A stretch of DNA of 64,000 bases from Telmatactis stephensoni (GCA_029948255.1 JALIZF010001701.1:310001-374000); one strand, 5' to 3'; numbered from the stretch's first letter, positions 23,101 through 34,900 are shown. Numbers and translations are program-made. The notes: generated from the letters alone by a model not told the origin.

Positions 23101-26100
23101 TCATTTTTACTTTGTAGCTTAGCTCCAAATTTTAGAACTGAAACTAGCAGCCATTTCGAAAGCCTTTGCAACTTTGGTTGCTACATTAAACTTTAGTGAA
23201 ACCTACACATATATTTTCACAGACACAAAATTCTTATATATTTTACTAAAGAAATCTGTATATGTATAAGTATATGTATTGGAAAAACTGAATCTGAATC
23301 ATCTCAGTAGCTTTAGACAACATTTAGAGTTTGCTTTATCTTACCTGGATATGGGGTGAAATCTGGAGGCGGAGTTATCATTGTCCTTCGACGCGTTATT
23401 CCCAATATTGTTCTCCTACGACGGCTGGTGAAAACCGTTCTCCTTCGACGGACGGTGAATATTCTCCTACGTCGGGTTGTCCAAGTGGTTCTCCTTCGAC
23501 GGACCGTGTAAATTCTCCGACGACGGGTGGTCCAAGTGGTTCTCCTTCGACGGACCGTGTAAATTCTCCGACGACGGGTCGTCCAAGTGGTTCTCCTTCG
23601 ACGGACCGTATATATTCTCCTACGGCGGGTAGTCCAAGTGGTTCTCCTTCGACGGACCGTGTATATTCTCCTACGGCGGGTAGTCCAAGTGGTTCTCCTT
23701 CGACGGACCGTGTATATTCTCCTACGGCGGGTACTCCAAGTGGTTCTTCTCCTTCGACGGACCGTGTATATTCTCCTACGGCGTGTACTCCAAGTGCTTC
23801 TTCTCCTTCGACGGACCGTGAATATTCTCCTACGGCGTGTTGTCCAAGTGGTTCTCCTTCGACGGACGGTGTATATTCTCCTACGGCGGGTAGTCCATGT
23901 GCTTCTTCTCCTTCGACGGACGGTGAATATTCTCCTGCGGCGTGTTGTCCAAGTGGTTCTCCTTCGACGGACGGTGAATATTCTCCTACGGCGGGTAGTC
24001 CAAGTGCTTCTCCTTCGACGGACGGTGTAAATTCTCCTACGGCGGGTACTCCAAGTGCTTCTTCTCCTTCGACGGACTGTGAATATTCTCCTGCGGCGTG
24101 TTGTCCAAGTGGTTCTCCTTAATAATAATAAAAAATGAGTCTTTATTAACCACAAGATAAATACACATATCATATGTTACAACAATGTGCTAGACTGAAA
24201 CTACTACCTTCGACGGACGGTGTATATTCTCCTACGGCGGGTAGTCCAAGTGCTTCTTCTCCTTCGACGGACGGTGAATATTCTCCTACGGCGGGTAGTC
24301 CAAGTGCTTCTCCTTCGACGGACGGTGTATATTCTCCTACGGCGGGTAGTCCGAGTGCTTCTTCTCCTTCGACGTACGGTGAATATTCTCCTGCGGCGGG
24401 TAGTCCAAGTGCTTCTCCTTCGACGGACGGTGTATATTCTCCTACGGCGGGTAGTCCATGTGCTTCTTCTCCTTCGACGGACGGTGAATATTCTCCTGCG
24501 GCGAGTAGTCCAAGTGGTTCTCCTTCGACGGACCGTGTATATTCTCCTACGGCGGGTAGTCCATGTGCTTCTTCTCCTTCGACGGACGGTGAATATTCTC
24601 CTACGGCGGGTAGTCCAAGTGGTTCTCCTTAATAATAATAATAAAAAATGAGTCTTTATTAACCACAAGATAAATACACATACCTTATGTTACAACAATG
24701 TGCTAGACTGAAACTACTACCTTCGACGGACGGTGTATATTCTCCTACGGCGGGTAGTCCAAGTGCTTCTTCTCCTTCGACGGACGGTGAATATTCTCCT
24801 ACGGCGGGTAGTCCATGTGCTTCTTCTCCTTCGACGGACGGTGAATATTCTCCTACGGCGGGTAGTCCATGTGCTTCTTCTCCTTCGACGTACGGTGAAT
24901 ATTCTCCTACGGCGGGTAGTCCATGTGCTTCTTCTCCTTCGACGGACGGTGAATATTCTCCTACGGCGGGTAGTCCAAGTGCTTCTTCTCCTTCGACGGA
25001 CGGTGTATATTCTCCTACGGCGGGTACTCCAAGTGGTTCTCCTTCGACGTACGGTGAATATTCTCCTACGGCGGGTAGTCCGAGTGCTTCTTCTCCTTCG
25101 ACGTACGGTGAAAATTCTCCTGCGGCGGGTAGTCCAAGTGGTTCTCCTTCGACGGACCGTGTATATTCTCCTACGGCGGGTAGTCCATGTGCTTCTCCTC
25201 CTTCGACGGACGGTGAATATTCTCCTACGACGTGTTGTCCAAGTGGTTCTCCTTCGACGGACCGTGTATATTCTCCTACGGCGGGTAGTCCAAGTGGTTC
25301 TCCTTAATAATAATAAAAAATGAGTCTTTATTAACCACAAGATAAATACACATATCTTATGTTACAACAATGTGCTAGACTGAAACTACTACCTTCGACG
25401 TACGGTGTATATTCTCCTACGGCGGGTAGTCCATGTACTTCTTCTCCTTCGACGGACGGTGTATATTCTCCTACGGCGGGTAGTCCATGTGCTTCTTCTC
25501 CTTCGACGGACGGTGTATATTCTCCTACGGCGGGTACTCCAAGTGCTTCTTCTCCTTCGACGGACGGTGTATATTCTCCTACGGCGTGTTGTCCAAGTGG
25601 TTCTCCTTAATAATAAGAAATAATGAGTCTTTACTAACCACAAGATAATTAAATCTTATGTTACAACAATGTGCTAGACCAAGAGAGCATAAATAAGAGA
25701 GTTAAACTTGTTAATGGGGCGCGCGCCGTGATGATTCCCATCTGTGCTATTTTTAGTAACCGGATACAGTTTAATTTTCGTCTTACCCAACTCCCGTATG
25801 TCATGATTTGATACTTCTGGACCCAGAGAACCGTTTAGTGCAGATTTGAGTTTTCAAAAACAGCGTTAAAAACAAATTTTTCTTAGTTCTGTTTTGTTCA
25901 TATTATCTAGTATCAAAAGTGTGTACTTTCTGATTACAAAGTAATGATTGTGATGAAAAAAAAAAACAAAAATGTCGAGGATTTTGTTCGGTTTTTGAAT
26001 GAAATTTTTTGTGAAAATGCGCGCGCTACTGGCGCATCACACTTCATCGAGCGCGCGCTTATACGTTTATTTAAACATTTTCGCTTTTTTTAGATGAGAA

Positions 26101-26834
26101 AAAGTCGTTTCTTTCTGAAATTTTTTTATGCATGCTACTAGTAGATATCTTATATGGCATTTCGTGGAATTTAGAATAAATTTGATATCGATTAGGTGAT
26201 TTTATGAAGCTCAAATCGCCAAATTCCACTCGTTCAAATTTTCGACGCACGGGAGTAGGGTATGACGAAAATTAAAATGCATCCGGTTACTAAAAATAGC
26301 ACAGATGGGAATCATCACGACGCGCGCCCCATTAACAAGTTTCCCTCTCTCATTTGTGCTCTCTTGGCCAGACTGAAACTACTACCTTCGACGGACGGTG
26401 AATATTCTCCTACGGCGGGTTGTCCAAGTGGTTCTCCTTCGACGGACGGTGTATATTCTCCTACGTCGGGTACTCCAAGTGGTTCTCCTTCGACGGATCG
26501 TGTATAATCTCCTTCGGCGGGTTGTCCAATTGGTTCTCCTTCGACGGACCGTGTATATTCTCCTACGGCGGGTAGCCCAAGTGCTTCTTCTCCTTCGACG
26601 GACGGTGTATATTCTCCTACGGCGGGTACTCCAAGTGCTTCTTCTCCTTCGACGGGGGGTGATTATGGCTCTCCTACGACGGATCGTGAATATAGTTCTT
26701 CTTCGACGTGCTACACTGGTGATCGTTTTACTTCGATTTGTAGGAGGCTTCTTAGATTCTGCTTCCCATGAAAATAGCACCACAATTAGAAGCAAAATCA
26801 GAACCAGTCTTATGCACCCACAAGTCTGCCACAT
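19161..26834 (-). CDS. Arg-rich-repeat ZP-domain transmembrane protein
   Basis: Seven exons on the minus strand: 26834-26386, 25605-25393, 25302-24721, 24627-24208, 24117-23345, 21561-20436 and 19674-19161. All junctions are GT-AG and in phase, totalling 4077 nt or 1358 residues. Order: signal peptide (about 1-27, MWQTCGCIRLVLILLLIVVL); about 41 repeats of RRRR-TTWTT-RRRR-IYTV (S/T, Y/F and 4/5-Arg variants, residues about 45-800); Pro/Thr linker with VPPVPP units (812-990); ZP module (998-1260) with four ZP-N and six ZP-C cysteines and the hallmark NGCPLDD; a furin-type RYKR site (about 1275); a TM helix (1296-1321); a 37-residue basic tail. ZP modules polymerise into extracellular filaments after release at the basic site. 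The N-terminal arginine region is unlike any ZP protein I know. Its role may be a polycationic coat, matrix or peptide precursor, which is inference. An in-frame upstream ATG (26927) exists, but 26834 gives the signal peptide. Confidence 0.88.
20030..20182. repeat. GAA/GAAA purine microsatellite
   Basis: Degenerate GAAA/GAGA leading into pure GAA units, in the intron between ZP-gene exons 6 and 7. Confidence 0.9.
21160..21480 (-). repeat. 108-bp tandem repeats coding the Pro/Thr linker
   Basis: Three copies of a unit of about 108 bp lie within ZP-gene exon 6. Each encodes TDDVPFSDRPDTTVRPPLPT plus KDIEGPPVPPVPPVPP. Unit length is a multiple of three, so copy number can change without breaking the frame. 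Confidence 0.8.
21562..23344 (-). other. ZP-gene intron 5
   Basis: A 1783-bp intron between donor CCAG|GTAAGA (minus) and acceptor AAATCCAG|GTTATC. It contains only AT-rich DNA and one foldback (22723-22860). Confidence 0.75.
22723..22860. mobile_element. foldback MITE in ZP-gene intron 5
   Basis: TAAATAGAATATTACATG and GGAGATACGGTTTTATCTTC are mirrored by GAAGATAAAATCCGTATCTC and CATGTAATATCCTCTATTTA. Confidence 0.75.
24118..24207 (-). other. duplicated short intron, copy 3 of 3 (intron 4)
   Basis: A 90-bp intron, CGAAG|GTAGTAGTTTCAG to TTATTATTAAG|GAGAACC (minus). Near-identical introns lie at 24628-24720 (93 bp) and 25303-25392 (90 bp). All are phase 2 inside an Arg codon, and splicing rebuilds CGT-CGA-AGG-AGA exactly. 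Confidence 0.88.
24628..24720 (-). other. duplicated short intron, copy 2 of 3 (intron 3)
   Basis: A 93-bp intron with the same donor and acceptor as its neighbours. It differs mainly by one extra TTA in the acceptor-side tract. Confidence 0.88.
25303..25392 (-). other. duplicated short intron, copy 1 of 3 (intron 2)
   Basis: A 90-bp intron almost identical to those at 24118 and 24628, showing that exon-plus-intron units were duplicated together. Confidence 0.88.
25676..26371. mobile_element. foldback enlarging ZP-gene intron 1
   Basis: Arms of about 125 bp (25676-25802 and 26245-26371) match closely: CTTGTTAATGGGGCGCGCG, GTGATGATTCCCATCTGTGC, TTTTTAGTAACCGGAT. They enclose an M1-type MITE fragment (about 25845-26070). 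Intron 1 uses the same donor and acceptor as the 90-bp introns, so this insertion explains its 780-bp length. Confidence 0.75.
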
Positions 26835-28650
26835 GATGGGTGATTGAGTCGGTTCTTGTAAACTTGAAGTACAACCAAACTGGCGAAGCCTCCTTCGATT
26901 CTTCCATGAGAAAATGACTTGGATCATGAGTGCTATTGCCTAATGTATGTGGCTTTTCCAATTCTCTTGAGAGACTTGAATCAATGAGGCTGCTCAGTTT
27001 ATGAATGCAAAAAGTATGCAATTGGTTCTTGACATTCGCACGAGCTGTTTTCTTACCGAAGTACTTAGCTTCACTTAAATTGAGTTTGAAATTTCAAACG
27101 ATATCAGAACAATAGCGGCAAAGTCGCGTGTCCACGCTTTTGAAAACGCATCTTTTTTGTTATGCTTTCGCTTTTAATTCTACACTGAAACAGAGTTTAA
27201 GTTTCTTAGACAAAATAGGCGCGCCTGCGCACGTGACCGTGTTCCAAATATCCTGTGTCACACTCGAAGAAGCATGCATTTATTACTAAAATCTTTCCGA
27301 GTGACAATTCCCTTCATAATCCTGTGTCTCATTTGATTCGGGCAATACACGACCACAAATATTGGTTCCGAAAAATTTGAAGTGCGTTCTTTCTGAATGT
27401 GCTGTGTGAGGGACAGGGAGTGGCGATGGAGTGAGGCTGTGTCACTCGACAAATGTTTATATGGAGAACTCGCGATCGGATATTTATAATTGGTATATTA
27501 CGCGCGCTCTGATTTGCAGAGAACCGTGTGTGATTATAGTACTCACACATAGATAATTAATATCATTTAGTGAGTACACGCGCTGTGATTGGTTGAAAAT
27601 GTTTCAATGAGTATTATTTTAAACACAAATAGATTGCATTCTCCCGTTGGTCTGTACTCTAATACGAGTTCGTCTCGTGTCGTACGTTTTTGTTCGCACC
27701 ACATTTTGACGTCATCTGTGCACTATTAGAGTACAGACTCACGGAAAAATGGAATCTATTTGTTAAAATTAATATGTAATTATTTAATTTTTTACTGCTA
27801 GCGGCAACGTTAATAAGATTGACTATATCATGTCATAGAAAATGGTTCCCATTCATATAAAATCGGGTATCTCTTTTTATTTAATTTCTAATGTGATATT
27901 GAATTATGGCACAAAGCTAGTACTTCCGGTGAAATCGCTCGCTCTGATTAGCTAAGAGCATGTAAGAGCTTTGAAAGTCGGCCGATTATTTTCCTGTAAT
28001 CGACCGAACCGGATTACGGATTCAAAAACTATCGGCTTGTTGTACATCACTTTGTATCATTGTTATTATTATTTTTTCTATAAATTTTAACCTTATTTGT
28101 TTCATGAGTTCTAAATCAATGGCAATCATTCCCAAGAGAGTGAATTGAACAAAAGACAAGGCAGACATGTTGGTGGACTTGACAAAAGAAAACCAATTCA
28201 CTCTCCTGCAAATGATTGCAATACAATAATAAAGCTTTAAATATATGAAAACCAGCTAAAACCAGTGTACTTAACGTCTGGTCTTAATGATTTCCCGGTT
28301 TATAAAATTATCTTTCCAGGTGATGGAAAAATATATGTATTGCACACATTCTCTTTACCGCAAGCGAATTTCCATTTTTTGTTTTGACGATTTTCGTTGC
28401 GTTTTCCCCTCGAATTTTTTTTTTTTGGGGGGGGAGGGATAAAGATAACCCTTTTGTTCGTACGAAGCCTCCCCTCCCCTCCCTATTAGTGTTCTTTTTT
28501 TGCTGTTGATTTTTAACAATTTACTTCAAATTTCAATCATAAACTAAGAAATATCCCTAAACTTCCAGCGATTATCTCAACATTTTATCCTTCATATTTT
28601 TCCTTCAATGTATATTGCCATTCTTTGCATAGTTGATTAATTATTACAAA
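26835..28650. other. interval between divergent ZP and RRM genes
   Basis: Non-coding in appearance. It should contain the ZP-gene promoter just above 26834 (minus) and the RRM-gene promoter near 28650-28800. A foldback at 28118-28222 (GCAATCATT...AGAGTGAATTG and complement) is the only clear structure. Confidence 0.5.
28118..28222. repeat. 105-bp foldback
   Basis: Arms GGCAATCATT/AGAGAGTGAATTG and CAATTCACTCTC/AATGATTGC enclose about 45 bp. Confidence 0.6.
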
Positions 28651-28657
28651 GGTCGTG

Positions 28658-28719
28658 ATTGGTCAACTTAATAGACCTAGTACGGAGTTTGTCATTGGTC
28701 AAACTCTAATAACCACGTG
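28658..28719 (+). promoter_or_regulatory. CCAAT and E-box promoter elements of the RRM gene
   Basis: Two inverted CCAAT boxes (ATTGG at 28658 and 28694) and a CACGTG E-box (28714-28719) lie 215-280 bp upstream of the start codon. This spacing is typical of a TATA-less housekeeping promoter. Confidence 0.45.
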
Positions 28720-28935
28720 CGTTGGCAAGCGTTCGGCCATTTCCTTGTGGTTTGGAAGCTGAAGAAGGTTGAGTTTTGCTGTATTTCTCGAGGTATTTTA
28801 GACTGATATTTCATAATTACGATCAAATTCTCCTTCCCAGATATCCAAGATGTGTCATTCTCTCTTTACCGGCATAATATATCGCCATTATGCCTAATTT
28901 CTTGAGCTGTTTTCAGGTCTGTCGAAGCTCGCGTC

Positions 28936-31900
28936 ATGACTGGCGGTGGAAAACGAAAACTCTTTGTCGGTGGATTACCAAGCGATTGCGACGAAAAAGC
29001 TTTACGAAACGCTTTCTCTCACTGGGAAACTGAAGATGGTAAGACTTCGTCTTTATTGTGATATTTCATCTACGTTTTAGATCGTTGAAATCTTAATTTC
29101 AAGCTCGAAAAAGTGCCTATTGTGTTAGTACCCTGCAGAGTTGACAATGCCATTGAGAACGCTGGAAATCATGCCGTTTGCATTTGTTTTTAGTTATTGT
29201 AGTATATGATCGTGAAACTAGAAGAAGCAGAAACTTCGGTTATGTGACGTTTATGGACGAGAGAGACGCTTCTGATGCTATGAAGCAAATGGCGGGGGAG
29301 AGTGGCAAAGGAAAGGTAAGGTCCATGAATTATGGTCCTCAAATACTGGCTTTGTTAGATCCTGAATGATTAAGTTGAAGTTCAAATTATGTTCTATTCC
29401 GGTGATAGTTTGTTTGCTGAGCATAAATCGATTAGCCTGTTCAGTTTTAACCGTAATTTGACATTTGTGTCAGAGGTAACTTATCTTCTGATTTTCAAGA
29501 TTTTCCCAACAAATTGCTTTTAACTTCCAAATGCAGGACAGCTGAACCAAAATGTTTTGCTTGAGAAACCTTTTCACCCATCAAGTCAAGCACAAAATTC
29601 AGTTGTAGCATCAATTGGTTACAAATGTATGTCACTTAAGGGAATTTGTGCTGTGTCTTGGTTAAGGTTATGTTAGAAATTGAATCAGTACATGAATGTT
29701 GTCTAATACACACAACAGGACACCAGTTGCTGGCAATGGCTCAATTTCTGTTAGTTTGTATGAGTGCGAAACAGACCCCACTGTGCCATGGTCGTGTCAG
29801 TGCCGTGTTGTCTATAAAAACATTTGAAGTTCCTGCTGTAACCATGCCATGACTGTGCGGTACCGTTTTCACAGTCATAGGAGATCTACATAGTCTATTA
29901 GGAGGTTCCATTATCCTTTTTACAAGGAACATGTAATTGATGGACCACACACACCCCAGGGGGGAATCCTATATATTTTGGATAAGGATGATATTTTTCG
30001 TGTGCCTCTTATGTCACAGATCACAAAAATTCAAACTAAAATCTAATTTCGAATCCTATCAGTATTATTCTATCATATGTTGTAGAAAATTGTGATGTGA
30101 GTTATTTTGTAGACTTACATTCAGATATTTTGATGGACTGGATGTTTTTTAGTCGAGTTGTAGAAGCCCTAGTTGGTCACACAATGCAAAGTCATGCATC
30201 TAAAATGCCGTGGAAATCAATATAATTGTGTCAAATTAAATTAGTTTGGTTTTATATATACTTAAAAATGCTATCCATAGTTAAATTAAGTGATATTTAT
30301 CAACTTCATGCTTGATTTTATGTTCTGAATTTTTGGCAGCCATGGTGGAAGATAATGATATGTCCTCCAAGATGGCACCGCCATGCATTTACCCTATAAT
30401 TTGAGAAACTTCATTCGCCAATAACTCGGTAAAGAATCCCTCTTGTGCTCCAAAAATTGTCGCAGAGGTGTTGCTTTAATTTATTGCTCTACAAGCCCAT
30501 AAGCATCTTTATAGTTATTTTATATAGCAAAAGTAATAATATTTTAAAATTCCAAAACATCAATATACCACGTGGTTGCAAATGAAGAATTTATACTCAG
30601 TCAGACAGTATTTTTTTGGAAGTCAGTTTAAGTCTGAGATTGTTTTATATGGTTTTATTGTTATCTTTAGCCATAACCGTGTCAGTGCCGTGATATCTAT
30701 AAAAACATTCGAAATTCCTGCCGTAACCGTGTCGTGACCGTGTGGTGCCGTTTTAACAGTGATACGAAATCTACTCTAGGGCAGCATGGCTTGACATCAC
30801 AACTTAGACAAACCAAATTTTTCATCTTCTTGAGTCTGATTTGACAGTGTTTTATTTTCGTGCCATTTTTGAAAATAAGCGATGTTTACATGATAAAATA
30901 TGTTTTGCCATGTTCTTAATTTCAGTACAATGACAGTTTCATGATCTTTGTCTGAGTCATTTATCTGTTATGTGAGCTACCATATTTTCCGGTGTATAAG
31001 TCGACCTTTTAACACCTGAAAGTTACCTTAAAAAATTGACCCCGACTTATACACCGAGTACACAAGTTGACATCCTAGGTCACCAGTCAATACACAGAAA
31101 AAAGATAGTTGTTGACATTTTAAAAGACCTGTTTGGCTTAAGGTGAATCTCTACAGTTTTTGGATAGCCATACCAGACATTTTGAAATGACTTTTTCACA
31201 AACTTCCAGAAGTTCGATTGGAATGATGCTTACACCACTTGTCAGTCTTAGTTTGAAGTTTATAATGATGCACATATGAGGGGGACATGGGGGTGTGCTC
31301 AAATCCGCAAATCCGCAAGAAAAATCGTTTAAATCCGCAAATCCGCATGATAATTTTACGAAAACCCGCAAATGCGGCAATTTCGGTTACAAACGTACTT
31401 AGAATGCTAAAAATTGCTTACTAGCACATTTACATACGTGATACTTTGATGTTTCTGTTGTTTCTTTTTTCTTTTACGAGTTTTAAAAGAAACTTACCAT
31501 TTGTACCGTTTAGTAAAGGAAGCGGCTATTAAAACTTGTAAAACTTAAGTTTTTTATTGGACCAGTTCGCCAAATCCGCACTTTTTTACATTGTGAGCGA
31601 TCCGCAAATCCGCAATTAAAAATATCGAAAATCCGAAAATCCGCACTAAAAAATGGCTGAATCCGCCGATCCGCAAACCCCCATGTCCCCCTCACATATC
31701 AGTCCAGATTACGTTACTATGGCAACGATAAACAAGAAATATTGAAATCAGTCGAGCTCGAATTTTAGGCGATCCTGATCAGTTTAAAAAAAGAGAATAC
31801 CAGCACGTCAAACTATGACATTAGGCCCTCAAAATATACAAGAATTAAAAAAATCTGTATGTTTGATTTTGAATAAATCGCAGGAACAGATTTTACGCGC

Positions 31901-34900
31901 CATTTTGGAGGTTGCAAAGAATTGCTTATTTTGATTTAAACTTACTGGATGAAATGCTTTCAAATAAAGCCTAAACGTATCTTGTACTTATTTGTTTTAA
32001 AGTGTGCTGAGTTTGGAGGAATAGTTCGTGTTCAGTTTTGAGAATTATTTTTTCTTCCGAGGTGACTTGTGCTTGCCTAATTGAGACAAACTCCAATTCA
32101 AGCGCTATTCTAGAAAGAAAGAAAACGACGCCTACGATATTCTTATAGATTCGGTAATCTATTTTTCAAATATTAAGGAATTCTATTTAATTGTTTCATT
32201 TTGATTGATGCGTCTAACGCGGTCAAAAAAAATTCTGAAGTTGGCTATATAACGACGCTCATATTTTGTGCTGTTCACGGTCGATGGTTATGCAAATTTG
32301 TGCTACACTGCAATTGTCACGACACATTACTTCGTGACGGGTTTGAGTCGAACACCACTTCCGGTACAAAGGATCGAATGGAAGAGAGATTGGGATTTGA
32401 GCTTCTTTGCAATTGGTTTCATCACGGGACAAACTTAAATAATCAACTAATAATGTGTGTTCTTTATTAGTTGATTATATTTAAGTTTGTCCCATCACAC
32501 AGTAATGTGTCGTGACAATTGCAGTGTAGCACAAATTTGCATAACCATCGACCGTGAACAGCACAAAATATGAGCGTCGTTATATAGCCAACTTCAGAAT
32601 TTTTTTTGACCGCGTTAGAACGCATCAATCAAAATGAAACAATTAAATAGAATTCCTTAATATTTGAAAAATAGATTACCGAATTTATAAGAATATCGTA
32701 GGCGTCGTTTTCTTTCTTTCTAGAATAGCGCTTGAATTGGAGTTTGTCTCAATTAGGCAAGCACAAGTCACCTCGGAAGAAAAAATAATTCTCAAAACTG
32801 AACACGAACTATTCCTCCAAACTCAGCACACTTTAAAACAAATAAGTACAAGATACGTTTAGGCTTTATTTGAAAGCATTTCATCCAGTAAGTTTAAATC
32901 AAAATAAGCAATTCTTTGCAACCTCCAAAATGGCGCGTAAAATCTGTTCCTGCGATTTACTCAAAATCAAACATACAGATTTTTTTAATTTTTGTATATT
33001 TTGAGGGCCTAATGTCATATTTTAACGTGCTGGTATTCTCTTTTTTTAATCTGATCAGGATCGCCTAAAATTCGAGCTCGACTGATTTCAATATTTCTTG
33101 TTTATCGTTGCCATAGTAACGTAATCTGGACTGATATGTGCATCATTATAAACTTCAAACTAAGACTGACAAGTGGTGTAAGCATCATTCCAATCGAACT
33201 TCTGGAAGTTTGTGAAAAAGTCATTTCAAAATGTCTGGTATGGCTATCCAAAAACTGTAGAGATCCACCTTAAATAAGTATTTAAACTAAGTTTGTTTCA
33301 ATAAATAATATGTTATTTGTAGTGAAAAGTGAATAAAAAGTCATTTGTTTAACGAATCTGTTTCTGCTCTGCTTTTCTGTTGCCATGTTGGTTAATAGTC
33401 ACATGACTTTGTTGTTACCAGTCCAAATTACCGTGACCTAGTTCCAAAAAGTACCAAACATGAACTGTTACATGTGAACCCTCCAATCATTGTTTTATGT
33501 CGAATCATATTTAAAATAGGATTGGCATTTATATTTGGAAGATTTATTGGGATGGCTATAATTATTTTGTTTGTAATAAATTGAAGTAGGCGTAAGCGAA
33601 ACTTGACAACCAACAGCTGTCGTGATACCAACTGACACTAATCAATTAGAAACATAAACAACCAGCATCAATAAGTGTGACATCGCACTTTTGATTACAA
33701 CAAAACTATTGTATTACTTGAAGTTGTGATACCAATGCTTGCTGAATGAATGAGTTTCTTATACAGTTGAAGCTCTACTTGCTCTACTAAACTGTCTCAA
33801 GAGAACAGCTCTATTTTTGGACAACTTTCCTAAATCCCATTTTCACTCTGATACAAACACTGTATTTACGCATGATCCTGTAAGTGAACATTCTTGTAAG
33901 TGGATGCAGGCACTTTTGAGGGTATACATTTACCATCAACATTTTTCATTGATCTCAAGCTCCCTTAAGTGGACAATACCATTTTCTTAACAAATAAGCT
34001 ATCCATTTGATATCAAAATTAATTTTTTTTGTCATCTTACTTCTAAATAATTCTTGTTTGGGTTCAAAATTTAATACAATTGATTACACAGATTCAAAAT
34101 TGAATGCACTATCAATAAACACAGAACCCAGACTATTTGATGATGTAGATCCCTAAAAAGTAGCCTTTAGTTAACGCTCTCATAAGGGGACGCTGACCCA
34201 TTTCATGCTATGTGACCCGCTTACGGGAACTTTTCTTGTAGGCAGGCAGCTCTACTAACAGACACTATTATTTTTCATTTCCTGAGGTGTCTGTTCACAA
34301 GAGCTTTGACTGTAATTAATAAAAACAGCCTACCTAGCTTAGCTTAGCTACCTGCATGTGGTTTAGATTCTTTGTAATTATTTATATCTGTTGATAAATA
34401 AAAGTGTATGTGTAAGTGTATGATGAGTAGAGTAGATTTCGTATGACTGTGAAAACAGCACTGCACAGTCACAGCACGGTTACAGCAGGAATTTCAATTG
34501 CTCAAAGACAACACGGCACAGACATGGACACAGCATGGTACGGTGTGTTTCAAACTCCTACCAAATCATCACTAAATTCATTACCAATGTGTAATGAACT
34601 GTGAATCGTAACTTCAGGTTGTCACATTTATCATTGTTCATATGGATCATGGAAAACCTGGAAAGTCACGGAATTTAGATTAAGGTCATCTAAGATAATA
34701 GAAAATGCCATGTAGAAAAAAATGGCAGCATAATTTTAAAAAATATAAAAAGAGAAAATTTGTTTTTTTGTCAATGGAAAGTAATCCATTTTCATGAAAA
34801 GCATCAGCTAAATTTTGGTCATGGAAAATAGAAAATAGTCATGGAAAAGATCATGAAAAGTCATGGAATTTTGATACTCCAAAATAGTATGAACCCTGAT

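Larger units (their letters stand above)
23400..26720 (-). repeat. 51/54-bp coding repeat array split by introns
   Basis: About 41 units: 5 in exon 1, 4 in exon 2, 11 in exon 3, 8 in exon 4 and 13 in exon 5. The minus-strand unit is an ACC/AGC-ACT-TGG-ACA-ACA core, CGC CGT AGG AGA, ATA TAC ACC GTC, then CGT CGA AGG AGA. A 3-bp AGA insertion gives the 54-bp form. Each Arg block uses four different codons, and this order is conserved across the array. Being a multiple of three with no stops, the array leaves several frames open on both strands. Only the minus frame has signal peptide and splice support. Confidence 0.9.

Noticed and set aside
23331..25610. Plus-strand open frames rich in PSTDGEYSPTAGSP, resembling a mucin or adhesive repeat protein
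   Set aside because: They are the antisense reading of a stop-free repeat whose unit is a multiple of three. They have no signal peptide or splice sites and end at the intron copies, whereas the minus frame has signal peptide, six matching junctions and a ZP domain.
23587..25623. Plus-strand frames with LLRRTVYILLRRVVQV repeats
   Set aside because: A second shadow frame of the same array; no start context or continuation.
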